32,103 nucleotides of DNA, taken from NCBI GenBank assembly GCA_019912985.1, contig JAIOHN010000244.1, positions 1 through 32,103 on the forward strand, written 5' to 3'. Below are positions 9,321 to 18,333 of the stretch, in pieces. The position numbers and the translations under genes were made by a program. The stretch comes from Anaerolineae bacterium (GTDB taxonomy: Bacteria; Chloroflexota; Anaerolineae; Aggregatilineales; Phototrophicaceae). How positions within the stretch are numbered: position 1 is the stretch's first letter; the number at the start of each line of letters is the position of its first letter. The notes below the pieces were generated by a model that made no database searches, was not told the origin of the DNA, and was given only the letters and a program-made list of their open reading frames with translations.

Positions 9321-10220
9321 ATGCAGAGGTATCGATCACAACTGCTTCTGGCTGTGAGTTGTCTGGGGATTCTGCTCCTGGCAACAGCATGTTTCCAGAC
9401 AGCGGGTGAAAGCCTCAACGCGACCAGTGTTGCACAGGACTTCTCAACCCTTACACCCAGCCCTACGCTCGAAACCCAGGCCGGGGCTGAAACACCAGAA
9501 GTCACCGAAGCACTACTCCCAGAGCTTCCGCTTGACATCACTGAAGAACCCGGTTTTGAGACCATCCCGGATACCCCAACACCGGATCAGAACTTTTCAG
9601 TGCCGCAGCAGGACACAATTGATGACTCGGCCATGACCGCGACCGCGATTATTGTCACCGCGACCGCGCGTGCTGAGCAGGCCCTCACAGCCACGGCGCA
9701 AGCTGAACTTGGTCAGGGTGGCGGCGTCATTCCACCTGATAATTTCGCCAGCCCCACACCTTTTGTCCAGCCGCCGGCATTTGCGACCGCAACACCTGCG
9801 GTGCCAGTCTATCAGCCCACCGTTCCAGCCAACTATGTTCCGGGGCAGGACTGCATCCACGAGGTAAGAATCGGTGATAATCTGTTCCGCATTTCTCTGT
9901 ACTACGGGATCAGCATCGAGCAGATTGCTGCTTACAATGGCATCAGCAATATCCAGCTGATTATTGTCGGCCAGAAACTGGTTATCCCTGGCTGCGGTAC
10001 GACCGGCAACCCACCACCACCGACCTCCGTGCCGGGTACTTACCCGCCCTACCCAGGGAATCCCTATCCACCGAGCGGTCGTGTCCATGTCGTGCGGCAG
10101 TATGAGAGTCTGTTCCGCATTTCCATGCAGTACGGAGTCCCGATTCACACAATCGCAGCGGCCAATGGCATCTACAACATTAACTTGATCTACATCGGTC
10201 AACAGTTGATTATTCCTTAG
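9321..10220 (+). CDS. LysM-domain putative lipoprotein (299 aa, two C-terminal LysM modules)
   Basis: Signal peptide with lipobox-like LLLATAC; Thr/Ala/Pro-rich linker; two repeats of type IGDNLFRISLYYGISIEQIAAYNGISNIQLIIVGQKLVIP and YESLFRISMQYGVPIHTIAAANGIYNINLIYIGQQLIIP. Confidence 0.88.
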   Translation: MQRYRSQLLLAVSCLGILLLATACFQTAGESLNATSVAQDFSTLTPSPTLETQAGAETPEVTEALLPELPLDITEEPGFETIPDTPTPDQNFSVPQQDTIDDSAMTATAIIVTATARAEQALTATAQAELGQGGGVIPPDNFASPTPFVQPPAFATATPAVPVYQPTVPANYVPGQDCIHEVRIGDNLFRISLYYGISIEQIAAYNGISNIQLIIVGQKLVIPGCGTTGNPPPPTSVPGTYPPYPGNPYPPSGRVHVVRQYESLFRISMQYGVPIHTIAAANGIYNINLIYIGQQLIIP

Positions 10221-10230
10221 GCTGTTGATC

Positions 10231-10761
10231 ATGGAAGAATCGATTACAGCCACGCGGCAGATCTTCAAAGGGCGTGTAGTGGATTTAAAAGTCCACGAAG
10301 TACAAATGCCCGATGGCGAGAAAAGTCGGCGTGAGTTGGTCCACCATCCCGGCGCGGTGGCGATTGTCGCGATGGACGAAGAAAAAAATGTCATTCTGGT
10401 GCGCCAATTTCGCATTGGTGCGGGCAAGCCGCTTTACGAAATCCCGGCGGGTATTCTGGAAAAGGGTGAACCGCCGGAAAACTGTGCTATCCGTGAATTG
10501 CAAGAGGAAGCCGGGTACAAACAGGGCCATCTGGAACTGTTGTCCGGTTTTTATACCGCCCCAGGCTACACCACGGAATTCATTCATGTTTATCTGGCAA
10601 CCCAACTGACCGCGTCACGGCTGGCGGGTGATAAAGATGAATTCGTTCAATCGGAAAGCCTGCCACTTGTCCGGGCGCTGAAAATGATCGAGGATAGACA
10701 GATCGAAGATAGCAAGACAATCATTGGTTTATTGCAGACAGCGCGCCGCCTGGGCCTCTAG
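10231..10761 (+). CDS. NUDIX hydrolase, ADP-ribose pyrophosphatase-like
   Basis: GILEKGEPPENCAIRELQEEAGYKQG matches Nudix box GX5EX7REUXEEXGU. ATG at 10231 preferred over TTG at 10225. Confidence 0.92.
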   Translation: MEESITATRQIFKGRVVDLKVHEVQMPDGEKSRRELVHHPGAVAIVAMDEEKNVILVRQFRIGAGKPLYEIPAGILEKGEPPENCAIRELQEEAGYKQGHLELLSGFYTAPGYTTEFIHVYLATQLTASRLAGDKDEFVQSESLPLVRALKMIEDRQIEDSKTIIGLLQTARRLGL

Positions 10762-10766
10762 CGGAC

Positions 10767-10796
10767 CCTTGTCGCTGATACTGTACACATGCTATA
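10767..10796 (+). promoter_or_regulatory. Putative sigma70-type promoter of rplS (TTGTCG-N18-TATAAT)
   Basis: TTGTCG 10767-10772; consensus TATAAT 10791-10796. Confidence 0.7.
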
Positions 10797-10823
10797 ATGC
10801 GCCCACTTTCGTAAGACCATGTC

Positions 10824-10847
10824 ATACGCCCACGGGCGTATTTTTTT
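10824..10847 (+). terminator. Intrinsic-terminator-like hairpin in the 5' leader of rplS (possible attenuator)
   Basis: ATACGCC-CACG-GGCGTAT stem-loop immediately followed by a T run, between the TATAAT promoter and the rplS ATG. Confidence 0.65.
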
Positions 10848-10864
10848 GAGAAGGGCAAATCCGC

Positions 10865-11212
10865 ATGAAAAACATCTTAGAGACCCTCATTGAAGAAACC
10901 GAAGATCGTGGACATCCTGAACTGGCGTCCGGCGATACGGTTAAAGTTCACGTGCGCATTGTTGAAGGCGACCGTGAGCGTATTCAGATCTTTCAGGGTG
11001 TGGTGATCCGCTTGCGCAAAGGCGGCAACGACGCCAACTTTACCGTGCGCCGCATTGCGAGCCATGGTATTGGTGTCGAGCGTACCTTCCTGCTCAAGAG
11101 CCCGCGCGTCGAGAAGATTGAAATTCTTCGCCGCGCCAAGGTTCGCCGCGCTCAGCTCTACTACCTGCGCGATCGTCGCGGTAAGGCCGCACGCCTCAAG
11201 GAGCGTCGCTAA
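10865..11212 (+). CDS. rplS: 50S ribosomal protein L19 (115 aa)
   Basis: [33 protein letters not shown]...[54 protein letters not shown]. Confidence 0.98.
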   Translation: MKNILETLIEETEDRGHPELASGDTVKVHVRIVEGDRERIQIFQGVVIRLRKGGNDANFTVRRIASHGIGVERTFLLKSPRVEKIEILRRAKVRRAQLYYLRDRRGKAARLKERR

Positions 11213-11215
11213 TCC

Positions 11216-11971
11216 TTGCAGCCGCTGATCGGCATCACCACGCACTTCCTGCCCATTGATGCAGGAGGGCGTCCCTACCATCAAAGTTATGGCCGCAATG
11301 CGCTGGCGGTTGAACGCGCAGGCGGCCTACCACTTTTGATTCCATCCGGCCTTCAGTTAAGCAATCTGCGCCAGATTTATGAGCGCCTGGATGCGGTGCT
11401 TATCCCTGGCGGTGGGGACATCAACCCCGAATGCTACACGAGCGAAACCCACAACACGGTTTATCGCGTGGATGATGCACGAGATCAGAGCGAAATCGCC
11501 CTGGTGCGTTGGGCGGTCGAAGATAATCGTCCCCTGTTTGGCATCTGCCGTGGCAATCAGCTCATGAATGTGGCTTTGGGCGGCACGCTCACACAGGACA
11601 TACCCTCACAGATCGAAAGCGACATCAAACACGATTACTCTCGCAAAGACATCCCCTACAACCATCTGGCACATCCTATCACGATTATGCCGGATAGCCG
11701 CCTTGCCGGGATCATCGGCAGCACGACCCTTACGGTGAACAGCCTGCACCATCAGTGTGTCCAGCAGCTGGCACCCGGTTTGCGGGTGACCGCGCAATCA
11801 CCCGATGGCATTATTGAAGCACTGGAAATCCCCGGGAAACAATTCGCACTCAGCGTGCAGTGGCATCCTGAAGATTTGCTTGATGATCCGACCATGCAGG
11901 CGCTGTTTGACGCGTTTGTCGACGCTGCCCGCGATGCGTCAACCCGCCGCGCGGCTGGCCTCTCCGCGTAA
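11216..11971 (+). CDS. Gamma-glutamyl-gamma-aminobutyrate hydrolase family protein (peptidase C26, class I glutamine amidotransferase-like)
   Basis: PLIGITTHF, GGDINPECY, RPLFGICRGNQLMNVALGGTLTQDI, NSLHHQCVQQLAPGLRVTA, SVQWHPEDL. TTG start 3 nt after the rplS stop. Confidence 0.9.
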   Translation: MQPLIGITTHFLPIDAGGRPYHQSYGRNALAVERAGGLPLLIPSGLQLSNLRQIYERLDAVLIPGGGDINPECYTSETHNTVYRVDDARDQSEIALVRWAVEDNRPLFGICRGNQLMNVALGGTLTQDIPSQIESDIKHDYSRKDIPYNHLAHPITIMPDSRLAGIIGSTTLTVNSLHHQCVQQLAPGLRVTAQSPDGIIEALEIPGKQFALSVQWHPEDLLDDPTMQALFDAFVDAARDASTRRAAGLSA

Positions 11972-12012
11972 ACAGACTCCATTCCAATTCAATTGAAGCA
12001 GGTTTCGATGGA

Positions 12013-14277
12013 TTATGCTGTCGGCTGTTGCAGCGCGCTCTTATCTTCGATCAAGACCCGCTTGGCATTTTCGGGTGGCACCACCGGCAGCAGGATATAA
12101 AAGGTTGTGCCTGGACAGGTTTCGATATTATGTCCGCTGCTCTTGGCCCAGATTTTGCCACCGTGACTCTCGATCACACCTCTGGCAATGGTCAGCCCCA
12201 ATCCCGGTCCGGCTCCCATGAACTTATACGTCCCGGTGGAGTGCAGGCCAGGGTCATAGGCACGATAGAATTTCTCAAAAATCAGCTCCAGATTTTCCGG
12301 CTCAATCCCGACCCCGGTATCCGAAATAGCGATCAAAATCTGCTGGGTTTCGCCATTATTGGACACAGGATTTAGACCGGCGTTGATCTCAATTCGGCCC
12401 CGGTCCGGCGTGAACTTGATGGCGTTCACGACGATATTGCGAAAAGCCTGCACCAACCGCTGCATATCGGCATAGATCGTTGGCAGACCACGCAAACCAC
12501 GCGCGGAGAGCGACAGTTTGCGCTGGTTCAGCGGGTCGGTCAGCGGCTCAATTGCCATACGCAGCACGCTTTCCGGCGAGGTCTCTGTGAAGCGCAAATC
12601 CATCGCATCCACATCCAGCTGACTCACAAACAGCATGTCAGAAAGCAGTGTTTCCGTACGTTCGGCTGCTTTGCGCAGGTTGGCGACCATCCCCGCAATC
12701 TGATCTTTATCCAGCATCCCCTGTTCGTTCAGCGCATCAAGAATATCCGTATAGCCGCGCATCTGTGCCAGCGGCGTGCGCAGCTCATGGCTGGCAATCG
12801 TGATGAAATCTGTCTTGACGGAGTCGAGCTTTTCAAGCTGCTCGTTGGCTTCTTCCAGATCAGCATTGAGCGCCAGCATGGTCATATTGAGATGGCGCAA
12901 ATCCGCCACCGAGCGCGCATTGCGTAGTGCGACACCAGTCTGGTCGGCCATTGTCGCCAGCAGTTCAAGATCATGCTCGTAGTAGGGTGCGTCGCTGACC
13001 TTGGGGCCGCACATCAAAATGCCAAGCAGCACTTCATCAACGATAATCGGTGCATAAGCACTCATTTGCAGACCATGGAAAAACATACGCTCTTCCGCTG
13101 GCAAATCCGCAAACTGCGGATCACGCTCGATGTCGAACTGCGCCAGCGGCAGCTTACGAACCGCCAACTGCTGATAAATGCCGCCCGAACGCGACATATA
13201 GCCTCTGGTTTCTTCTATATCGGGGAATGCCGGGCTGTTCATCAACACCAACTGCACGCGATTACTATCCGTACTGGTATCGTTGACCAGCAGCATCCCT
13301 GAGCGCCGCACTGCCATCACAGTGTTGAGCGTCTCCGAAGCAATTTCCAGCAGTTGATTGAGATCAACCGAACGTGAGACCTGCTGGCTGTAGCGCCGGG
13401 CAGCATGAGTAGGGTCTACCTTGTACAAACGCCGCAGCAGATGACCGATCATCTGCGAGATGATCACGTAGAGCGTCCCCGTCAGCGCCGCCAGAAACAC
13501 CCACATCAACGTACGTTCCTGAGTGTTCGCGATGCGTGATGTTTCCGCCACATTCAGCACCAGAAAAATCACTGCGGCGGTGATCGTCGCCAGCACGATG
13601 ACGCGTGCTGCTGTGGTAATCCCAAGCCGAATATCAAATACGCGGTAAGAGGTCAGGCCATACACTGCACCGCCTACCGTGGTCACCAACATGAGCATCC
13701 CTGCCAGGAACACCATGTATGATCCGCTGATCGCCAGCAGCACGCCCACCAACAGCCCGGCGGTATTCAGCACCCAGAACAACGCCCGGTTAGCGACTTC
13801 AGGCAGCGCTGCCACATAAAACCCGTAGAAGGCCACACCGAGCAAAACCAGCGTGGTAATCGCCAGGCCGGACAGCATCAGGGTGCCAGTAATATCAGGC
13901 GTCGCGAAAAATTGCAGCAGCCAATCCGGTTGGCCGATGAGGACGTTCTCGGTCAGCGTACCAGCCAAAGCCAGTGCGATCACCCAGACGCTGCCCAATA
14001 GCAACCACCAACGTCCACCACGATTGAAAATATCCCGTATGATCACCATGCCGTAACAGGTGACCAACGCCGCCAATCCAACAATCAATCCGGTCGTGCG
14101 CTGCGAACCCTCAAGCGGCCAGAAATACACTGTATTGACCACGACCGCCAGTACAATCGATAGCATCAGCCAGAACAGACCGGATCGGATTCGCTTTCGG
14201 CGTAGTTGACTATAGATCGCCAACATCAGCAAAACGACGATATTGACGATGATAATGCCGCCGATTAATGAGTCCAT
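12013..14277 (-). CDS. Membrane histidine kinase: N-terminal multi-TM region, GAF-like domain, HisKA, HATPase_c (754 aa)
   Basis: About 8 hydrophobic N-terminal segments; MADQTGVALRNARSVADL GAF end; TIASHELRTPLAQMRGYTDIL H-box; FRNIVVNAIKFTPDRG N-box; ISDTGVGIEPENLELIFEKF and GAGPGLGLTIARGVIESHGG. Confidence 0.93.
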   Translation of the reverse strand: MDSLIGGIIIVNIVVLLMLAIYSQLRRKRIRSGLFWLMLSIVLAVVVNTVYFWPLEGSQRTTGLIVGLAALVTCYGMVIIRDIFNRGGRWWLLLGSVWVIALALAGTLTENVLIGQPDWLLQFFATPDITGTLMLSGLAITTLVLLGVAFYGFYVAALPEVANRALFWVLNTAGLLVGVLLAISGSYMVFLAGMLMLVTTVGGAVYGLTSYRVFDIRLGITTAARVIVLATITAAVIFLVLNVAETSRIANTQERTLMWVFLAALTGTLYVIISQMIGHLLRRLYKVDPTHAARRYSQQVSRSVDLNQLLEIASETLNTVMAVRRSGMLLVNDTSTDSNRVQLVLMNSPAFPDIEETRGYMSRSGGIYQQLAVRKLPLAQFDIERDPQFADLPAEERMFFHGLQMSAYAPIIVDEVLLGILMCGPKVSDAPYYEHDLELLATMADQTGVALRNARSVADLRHLNMTMLALNADLEEANEQLEKLDSVKTDFITIASHELRTPLAQMRGYTDILDALNEQGMLDKDQIAGMVANLRKAAERTETLLSDMLFVSQLDVDAMDLRFTETSPESVLRMAIEPLTDPLNQRKLSLSARGLRGLPTIYADMQRLVQAFRNIVVNAIKFTPDRGRIEINAGLNPVSNNGETQQILIAISDTGVGIEPENLELIFEKFYRAYDPGLHSTGTYKFMGAGPGLGLTIARGVIESHGGKIWAKSSGHNIETCPGTTFYILLPVVPPENAKRVLIEDKSALQQPTA

Positions 14278-14296
14278 CCCAACTTGGTCCCGGTTA

Positions 14297-15673
14297 TCAT
14301 TTTAGAATGTAGTATGTACCCTTTTTTGAGCCGACCTTGAGCAGAATACCCTGCTCGACCATATCCACCAGGTCGAGACGCAGCGTTTCCGCTGAGACAC
14401 CCTGGCACAAGCTGCGATACTCGCGATTGGTGATCGAGCCGCTCTCACGAATATACTGCAAGGCGCGTGCCTGGCGGTGATTGGTATTTCGTGACCAGGC
14501 GGGTGCGCTTGGTTTCTCGCGGGCATTGTACAGTGTGACCGCGAAGCTGTAAGGCCGCGCATCGAACATGGGTGGCTTGTGTCCAGCCTGTTGCATGACT
14601 TCCATCATGCGGTCGATACCTAACCCCAGTTCTTCGATGTAACCCCACTGGAAGAGGCCATTCACAATGCGCGGATTGCGGCTGAAGTGCTCGTCAACGA
14701 TATTCTCCACCGTGATGAAACCCGGCAGCCCACCCGGTGAGATGACTTCCAGCCGGTCGGAGTACATGCGAATTTCAATCCGGCGGCCTTTCAACCGGTA
14801 ATCCCGATGGCAGACGGCGTTTACGATCGCCTCACGCACAGCAAACTGCGGGTACTCGTAGGTTTCTTCCCGCTCCAGGCCTTTTACCACCGCGCTCACA
14901 GCCATCTCACTCCAGATGAGATTCCATGAGGCTTCAATCACTTTGGAAAGCGGCCCGGTGATTTCCTCGCGGCGGGAATATCCGGCCAGGCCGTTCTCAC
15001 CACGCGGGGTCTTGCCTACAAATTTCGCAAACACCACACTGCACTGCGGCAGCCAGTGCTGCGGATACTCGCTGAACAGCAGCAGCCCCATTACTGTGGG
15101 TTTGCCATCGGCATTCACCGCGCCAACTTCCAGCAACAGGTCGTCAATTTTGCCATTGTAAGGGCGTTTCGTTCGCTCAGCACGCTTCGCCAGATATTCA
15201 TCCAGCATCTTGCGGCTGAAATCATTCTTGGATGCGCCCGGCACCACCTCGGATTCGAAGTCGCCGGTACTTTTGGCGCTTACCAGCTTGAGGATTTCCT
15301 GGCCGCCCAACGGTCGATTTTTCGCGCCACTGCGGATCAACACGCGTCCATCAGTTAAGGCATGCAGCTCAATACTGCGCGGCACCCGCAGCGAATAGAC
15401 TGAGGAGCCATCCTCGTCAATCTCCACCTGCTCCCAGCTCCCCAACACAACCGGCGGGTTGCAGCTGGCATCAGCATCATTCAAGGCCTTTTCAAACTTC
15501 TCGGTCTCGATTTTGCTGGTAGGTTTTCCCTCTTCATCCAGCCCGACGATCAACGTGCCGCCTTCCGTGTTGGCAAAAGCCACCATCGTTTCCGACATCA
15601 AACGAGGATCCGCTTTTTCCAAAAAGGCCACTCTGGGACCTGGACCAGATTTTATAAGTTCTGTGTTCGACAT
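14297..15673 (-). CDS. AlbA_2 (Schlafen-type) DNA-binding domain / ATP-binding transcriptional regulator-like protein with C-terminal wHTH (458 aa)
   Basis: MVAFANTEGGTLIVGLDEEGKPT (AlbA_2); FAVREAIVNAVCHRDYRLKGRRIEIRMYSDRLEVISPGGLPG (HATPase_c_4-like); C-terminal HTH-like ITNREYRSLCQGVSAETLRLDLVDMVEQGILLKVG. Confidence 0.88.
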   Translation of the reverse strand: MSNTELIKSGPGPRVAFLEKADPRLMSETMVAFANTEGGTLIVGLDEEGKPTSKIETEKFEKALNDADASCNPPVVLGSWEQVEIDEDGSSVYSLRVPRSIELHALTDGRVLIRSGAKNRPLGGQEILKLVSAKSTGDFESEVVPGASKNDFSRKMLDEYLAKRAERTKRPYNGKIDDLLLEVGAVNADGKPTVMGLLLFSEYPQHWLPQCSVVFAKFVGKTPRGENGLAGYSRREEITGPLSKVIEASWNLIWSEMAVSAVVKGLEREETYEYPQFAVREAIVNAVCHRDYRLKGRRIEIRMYSDRLEVISPGGLPGFITVENIVDEHFSRNPRIVNGLFQWGYIEELGLGIDRMMEVMQQAGHKPPMFDARPYSFAVTLYNAREKPSAPAWSRNTNHRQARALQYIRESGSITNREYRSLCQGVSAETLRLDLVDMVEQGILLKVGSKKGTYYILK

Positions 15674-15699
15674 TGGTTTTTCTTAGAAGTTAATATAAG

Positions 15700-15717
15700 T
15701 GGTGCTGGACAGCACCA
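15700..15717. promoter_or_regulatory. 18-bp palindrome TGGTGCTG-GA-CAGCACCA upstream of the AlbA_2 gene
   Basis: Perfect 8-bp arms with 2-bp spacer. On the minus strand it lies just upstream of a TATATT -10-like hexamer preceding the ATG at 15673. Confidence 0.6.
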
Positions 15718-15792
15718 TCATTATCACTGGGTGACTACGCATCTGAACAGACAGGTATTCTAACATACATTGACAGGTCGCGTACATCAGGT

Positions 15793-15821
15793 TTGATCTT
15801 CCTAATTATCCTGATTATACT
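15793..15821 (+). promoter_or_regulatory. Putative promoter of radical SAM operon (TTGATC-N17-TATACT), implying a leaderless mRNA
   Basis: TTGATC 15793-15798; TATACT 15816-15821; ATG begins at 15828, 6 nt after the -10 box. Confidence 0.55.
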
Positions 15822-15827
15822 GGTAAT

Positions 15828-16880
15828 ATGGGTGCCAGACATTTGTTAAATCTGGCAGGCAACCGCCTGCAAACGCTGCCGCTGGTCGTCCTCTATCTGA
15901 CCGACGGCTGTAACAGCCGCTGTATAACCTGTGACATCTGGCGCAATCCCCGACGCAATATGTCGCTGTCCCTTGTTGAAGAGATTACCAACACGTTCGC
16001 CGACTTAGAGGTGCGTTGGGTGTTGCTCAGTGGTGGCGAAGCCATGCAGCATCCCGACTGGCCGCTGATTGCGCAGCGCTGCCGGCAGGCCGGGGCGCAT
16101 GTTATGCTGCTCACCAATGGGCTGCTGCTGCGCCGACAGGCTGACGCCGTGCTTGAAAATGTCGATGAGGTCATCGTCAGCCTGGATGCAGGCACGCCAG
16201 CGACATATGAAGCTATTCGCGGCGTGGATGCGTTTGACCTGGTGCTTGAGGGCATCCGTGCCGTCCATGCTGGCGGGCTGCCTGTGACCACGCGCACCAC
16301 GGTACAGCGAGCTAACTATCGCGAAATTCCACAAATTATTGAGATCGCCAGCCAGGCCGGTGCCGATCACATCAGTTTTCTCACCGTGGATGTCAGCAGT
16401 CTTGAAGCCTTTGGCCCACGTTTCACAGCCGACCCGTCGCTAATGATTATGCCACAACCCAACACGAACGATCCATCGACCAGCGCCCTCGATGCCAGCG
16501 ATATTGAGCAGTTAGCGCACATTCTCGATGAAGTGGAGCAGCGCTTTGCGGATTTTTTTGCCAGTGGCCGCATTGCAGAATCCCCTGCCAAGCTGCGCCG
16601 GATGCTCGGTTATTTTCGCGCCCTGCTTGGAGAAGGCGATTTTTCGCCGCCACGCTGCAATGCGCCTCACTTTAGCACTGTGATCGAAGTGGATGGTACG
16701 CTGCGCCCCTGCTATTTTCTACCTGCCTATGGCAAAATAGAGGGTGCTCCGCTGCCTGCCGTACTCAATGGAGATATCGCACAGACTCTGCGCCAGGCCT
16801 ATCGCAGCGGCCAGCGACCAGAATGCGCTCGCTGTGTGTGTCCGCTTTACAAAGGCCCGCGCACCTTACTGCGCATGTAA
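15828..16880 (+). CDS. Radical SAM protein with C-terminal SPASM/twitch-like cysteine cluster (350 aa)
   Basis: CNSRCITCDIW (CX3CX2C), LSGGEAMQHPDW, TNGLLL; C-terminal CNAPHFSTVIEVDGTLRPC (CX17C) and CARCVC. Confidence 0.93.
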   Translation: MGARHLLNLAGNRLQTLPLVVLYLTDGCNSRCITCDIWRNPRRNMSLSLVEEITNTFADLEVRWVLLSGGEAMQHPDWPLIAQRCRQAGAHVMLLTNGLLLRRQADAVLENVDEVIVSLDAGTPATYEAIRGVDAFDLVLEGIRAVHAGGLPVTTRTTVQRANYREIPQIIEIASQAGADHISFLTVDVSSLEAFGPRFTADPSLMIMPQPNTNDPSTSALDASDIEQLAHILDEVEQRFADFFASGRIAESPAKLRRMLGYFRALLGEGDFSPPRCNAPHFSTVIEVDGTLRPCYFLPAYGKIEGAPLPAVLNGDIAQTLRQAYRSGQRPECARCVCPLYKGPRTLLRM

Positions 16881-17405
16881 ATGATGTATATTCTAATTCC
16901 GTCTTTGATTTGTCTCATTTTTTTAATCCGCACCGTCTTGATTATGGCGGGGATGCTGAAAGGCCCCGTGCTGCAAACATTTGAAAAATACGGGGATACA
17001 GAAAATATTTACCATCCTCTGCCCTCACTGCTCTTCTGGAGCGGGATTATGATCGTGTTCATCAGCCCGATTATCGCTGAGGCGCTGGTCACCAGCACCA
17101 CCAATATTGCCATGCCGGGTTTTATGATGATCCTCGCTGCCTATCTGGTGGTCACCAATCCGCAATACGTGCGAGAGCATCCTAATATCTTCTTTATTTA
17201 CCCGCGCTGGTATCATGAACTGCGCGCCCGCACCTCACGCTATGAGCGGCGGCGTATCGCCTATAAGTGGCTATGGCTCCCGCCCCGTTTGCGTTTGATC
17301 TACAGTAGTAGTGATCGTGCCTTCAGCCAATGGGCTGACCTGATCATTATGACGACCACGGATATTGACGAAACACCGACTGACCGTATTGTCTCGGATT
17401 ATTAA
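16881..17405 (+). CDS. Hypothetical membrane protein (174 aa)
   Basis: ATG directly abuts the radical SAM stop; about three hydrophobic segments in the N-terminal two-thirds; basic C-terminal region RARTSRYERRRIAYKW. Confidence 0.75.
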   Translation: MMYILIPSLICLIFLIRTVLIMAGMLKGPVLQTFEKYGDTENIYHPLPSLLFWSGIMIVFISPIIAEALVTSTTNIAMPGFMMILAAYLVVTNPQYVREHPNIFFIYPRWYHELRARTSRYERRRIAYKWLWLPPRLRLIYSSSDRAFSQWADLIIMTTTDIDETPTDRIVSDY

Positions 17406-17456
17406 CGCAACGACGATGCCATCCACAGCGTATAGGGTAGCAAAGGAGAAATAACC

Positions 17457-17660
17457 ATGTCGATTGTCTTGCTACCTTTCCGTATCGTATGGGGTTTGTT
17501 GGCCTTAATCCTCAACATCGGTGGGCGGCTGCTGGCGATTATCCTGGGCCTGGTGCTGTTGTTGATTGGCGCACTGCTCACGCTGACCGGTGTGGGGGCG
17601 CTGTTCGGCGTTCCCATGTTGATACTGGGTTTTGCACTCATCTTACGAGGCTTGTTCTAA
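17457..17660 (+). CDS. Small, highly hydrophobic Gly/Leu-rich membrane protein (67 aa)
   Basis: MSIVLLPFRIVWGLLALILNIGGRLLAIILGLVLLLIGALLTLTGVGALFGVPMLILGFALILRGLF preceded by strong SD AAAGGAGAAATAACC. Confidence 0.75.
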   Translation: MSIVLLPFRIVWGLLALILNIGGRLLAIILGLVLLLIGALLTLTGVGALFGVPMLILGFALILRGLF

Positions 17661-17670
17661 GGATAATCAC

Positions 17671-18333
17671 GTGCTCGATCGTATTCGCCATCTATTACCC
17701 ACTATCTCGCTGAAAACACTCACCAGCATCGAAGCCTACGACCAATGGGCGACAACGTACCCACCACGTGCGCACAATGTATTGATGTCATTAGAAGAAG
17801 ATGCCATGCTGCGCCTCATGCCAACACTGGCAAACCAGCGTGTGCTCGATCTGGCCTGTGGCAGCGGGCGCTATGGGCGACTGGCACTGGAACAGGGTGC
17901 AAAAAGCGTCACCGGCCTGGATAACAGCCCTGCCATGCTCCAGGCCAACCAGCATGGACAGCGCGTGCTTGCCACCGTCGGAGCACTGCCCCTGCCACAG
18001 AACTGCATGGATATTATCCTGTGTGGGTTGGCGCTTGGCCATCTTCCCTCGCTGCTGCAACCGCTGGCGGAAATTGGCCGTGTGCTCAAAAGTGGTGGGA
18101 TCGCCCTTATCAGCGATTTCCACCCGTTCGTGTTTTTTAACGGCGGGCAGCGCACCTTTACCGGGCGTGATGGTCGAGTATATGCGGTCGAGCATTATCC
18201 GCATCTCTACGCGGATTATCACAATGCAGCGATGGCCGCAAATCTGTTGATCGAAGGGGTGCTAGAGCCAGTGCTGGATAACGGCAGCGGGGAAATCCCT
18301 ATTATTCTGGCGCTGCGGCTGCGAAAACTCTAA
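17671..18333 (+). CDS. Class I SAM-dependent methyltransferase
   Basis: VLDLACGSGRYGRLALEQGAKSVTGLDNSPAMLQ motif I; GRVLKSGGIALISDFHPF. GTG at 17671 after AAGGATAA SD, 10 nt past the upstream stop; track start 17632 overlaps the previous gene. Confidence 0.88.
   Translation: MLDRIRHLLPTISLKTLTSIEAYDQWATTYPPRAHNVLMSLEEDAMLRLMPTLANQRVLDLACGSGRYGRLALEQGAKSVTGLDNSPAMLQANQHGQRVLATVGALPLPQNCMDIILCGLALGHLPSLLQPLAEIGRVLKSGGIALISDFHPFVFFNGGQRTFTGRDGRVYAVEHYPHLYADYHNAAMAANLLIEGVLEPVLDNGSGEIPIILALRLRKL

Noticed and set aside
9636-9720. Low-complexity GCGACCGCGA repeats in the LysM gene
   Set aside because: Encodes the TATA-rich linker (MTATAIIVTATARAEQALTATAQ) of a secreted protein; ordinary low-complexity linker, not a CRISPR or regulatory repeat.
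9597-10427. 276-aa minus-strand ORF across the LysM and NUDIX genes
   Set aside because: No recognisable domain, spans two well-supported plus-strand genes; typical spurious frame in moderately GC-rich DNA.
14297-15673. AlbA_2/ATPase protein as part of an antiphage defence island
   Set aside because: No neighbouring nuclease, helicase or toxin genes; flanked by a histidine kinase and a radical SAM operon. A regulator role is more likely.
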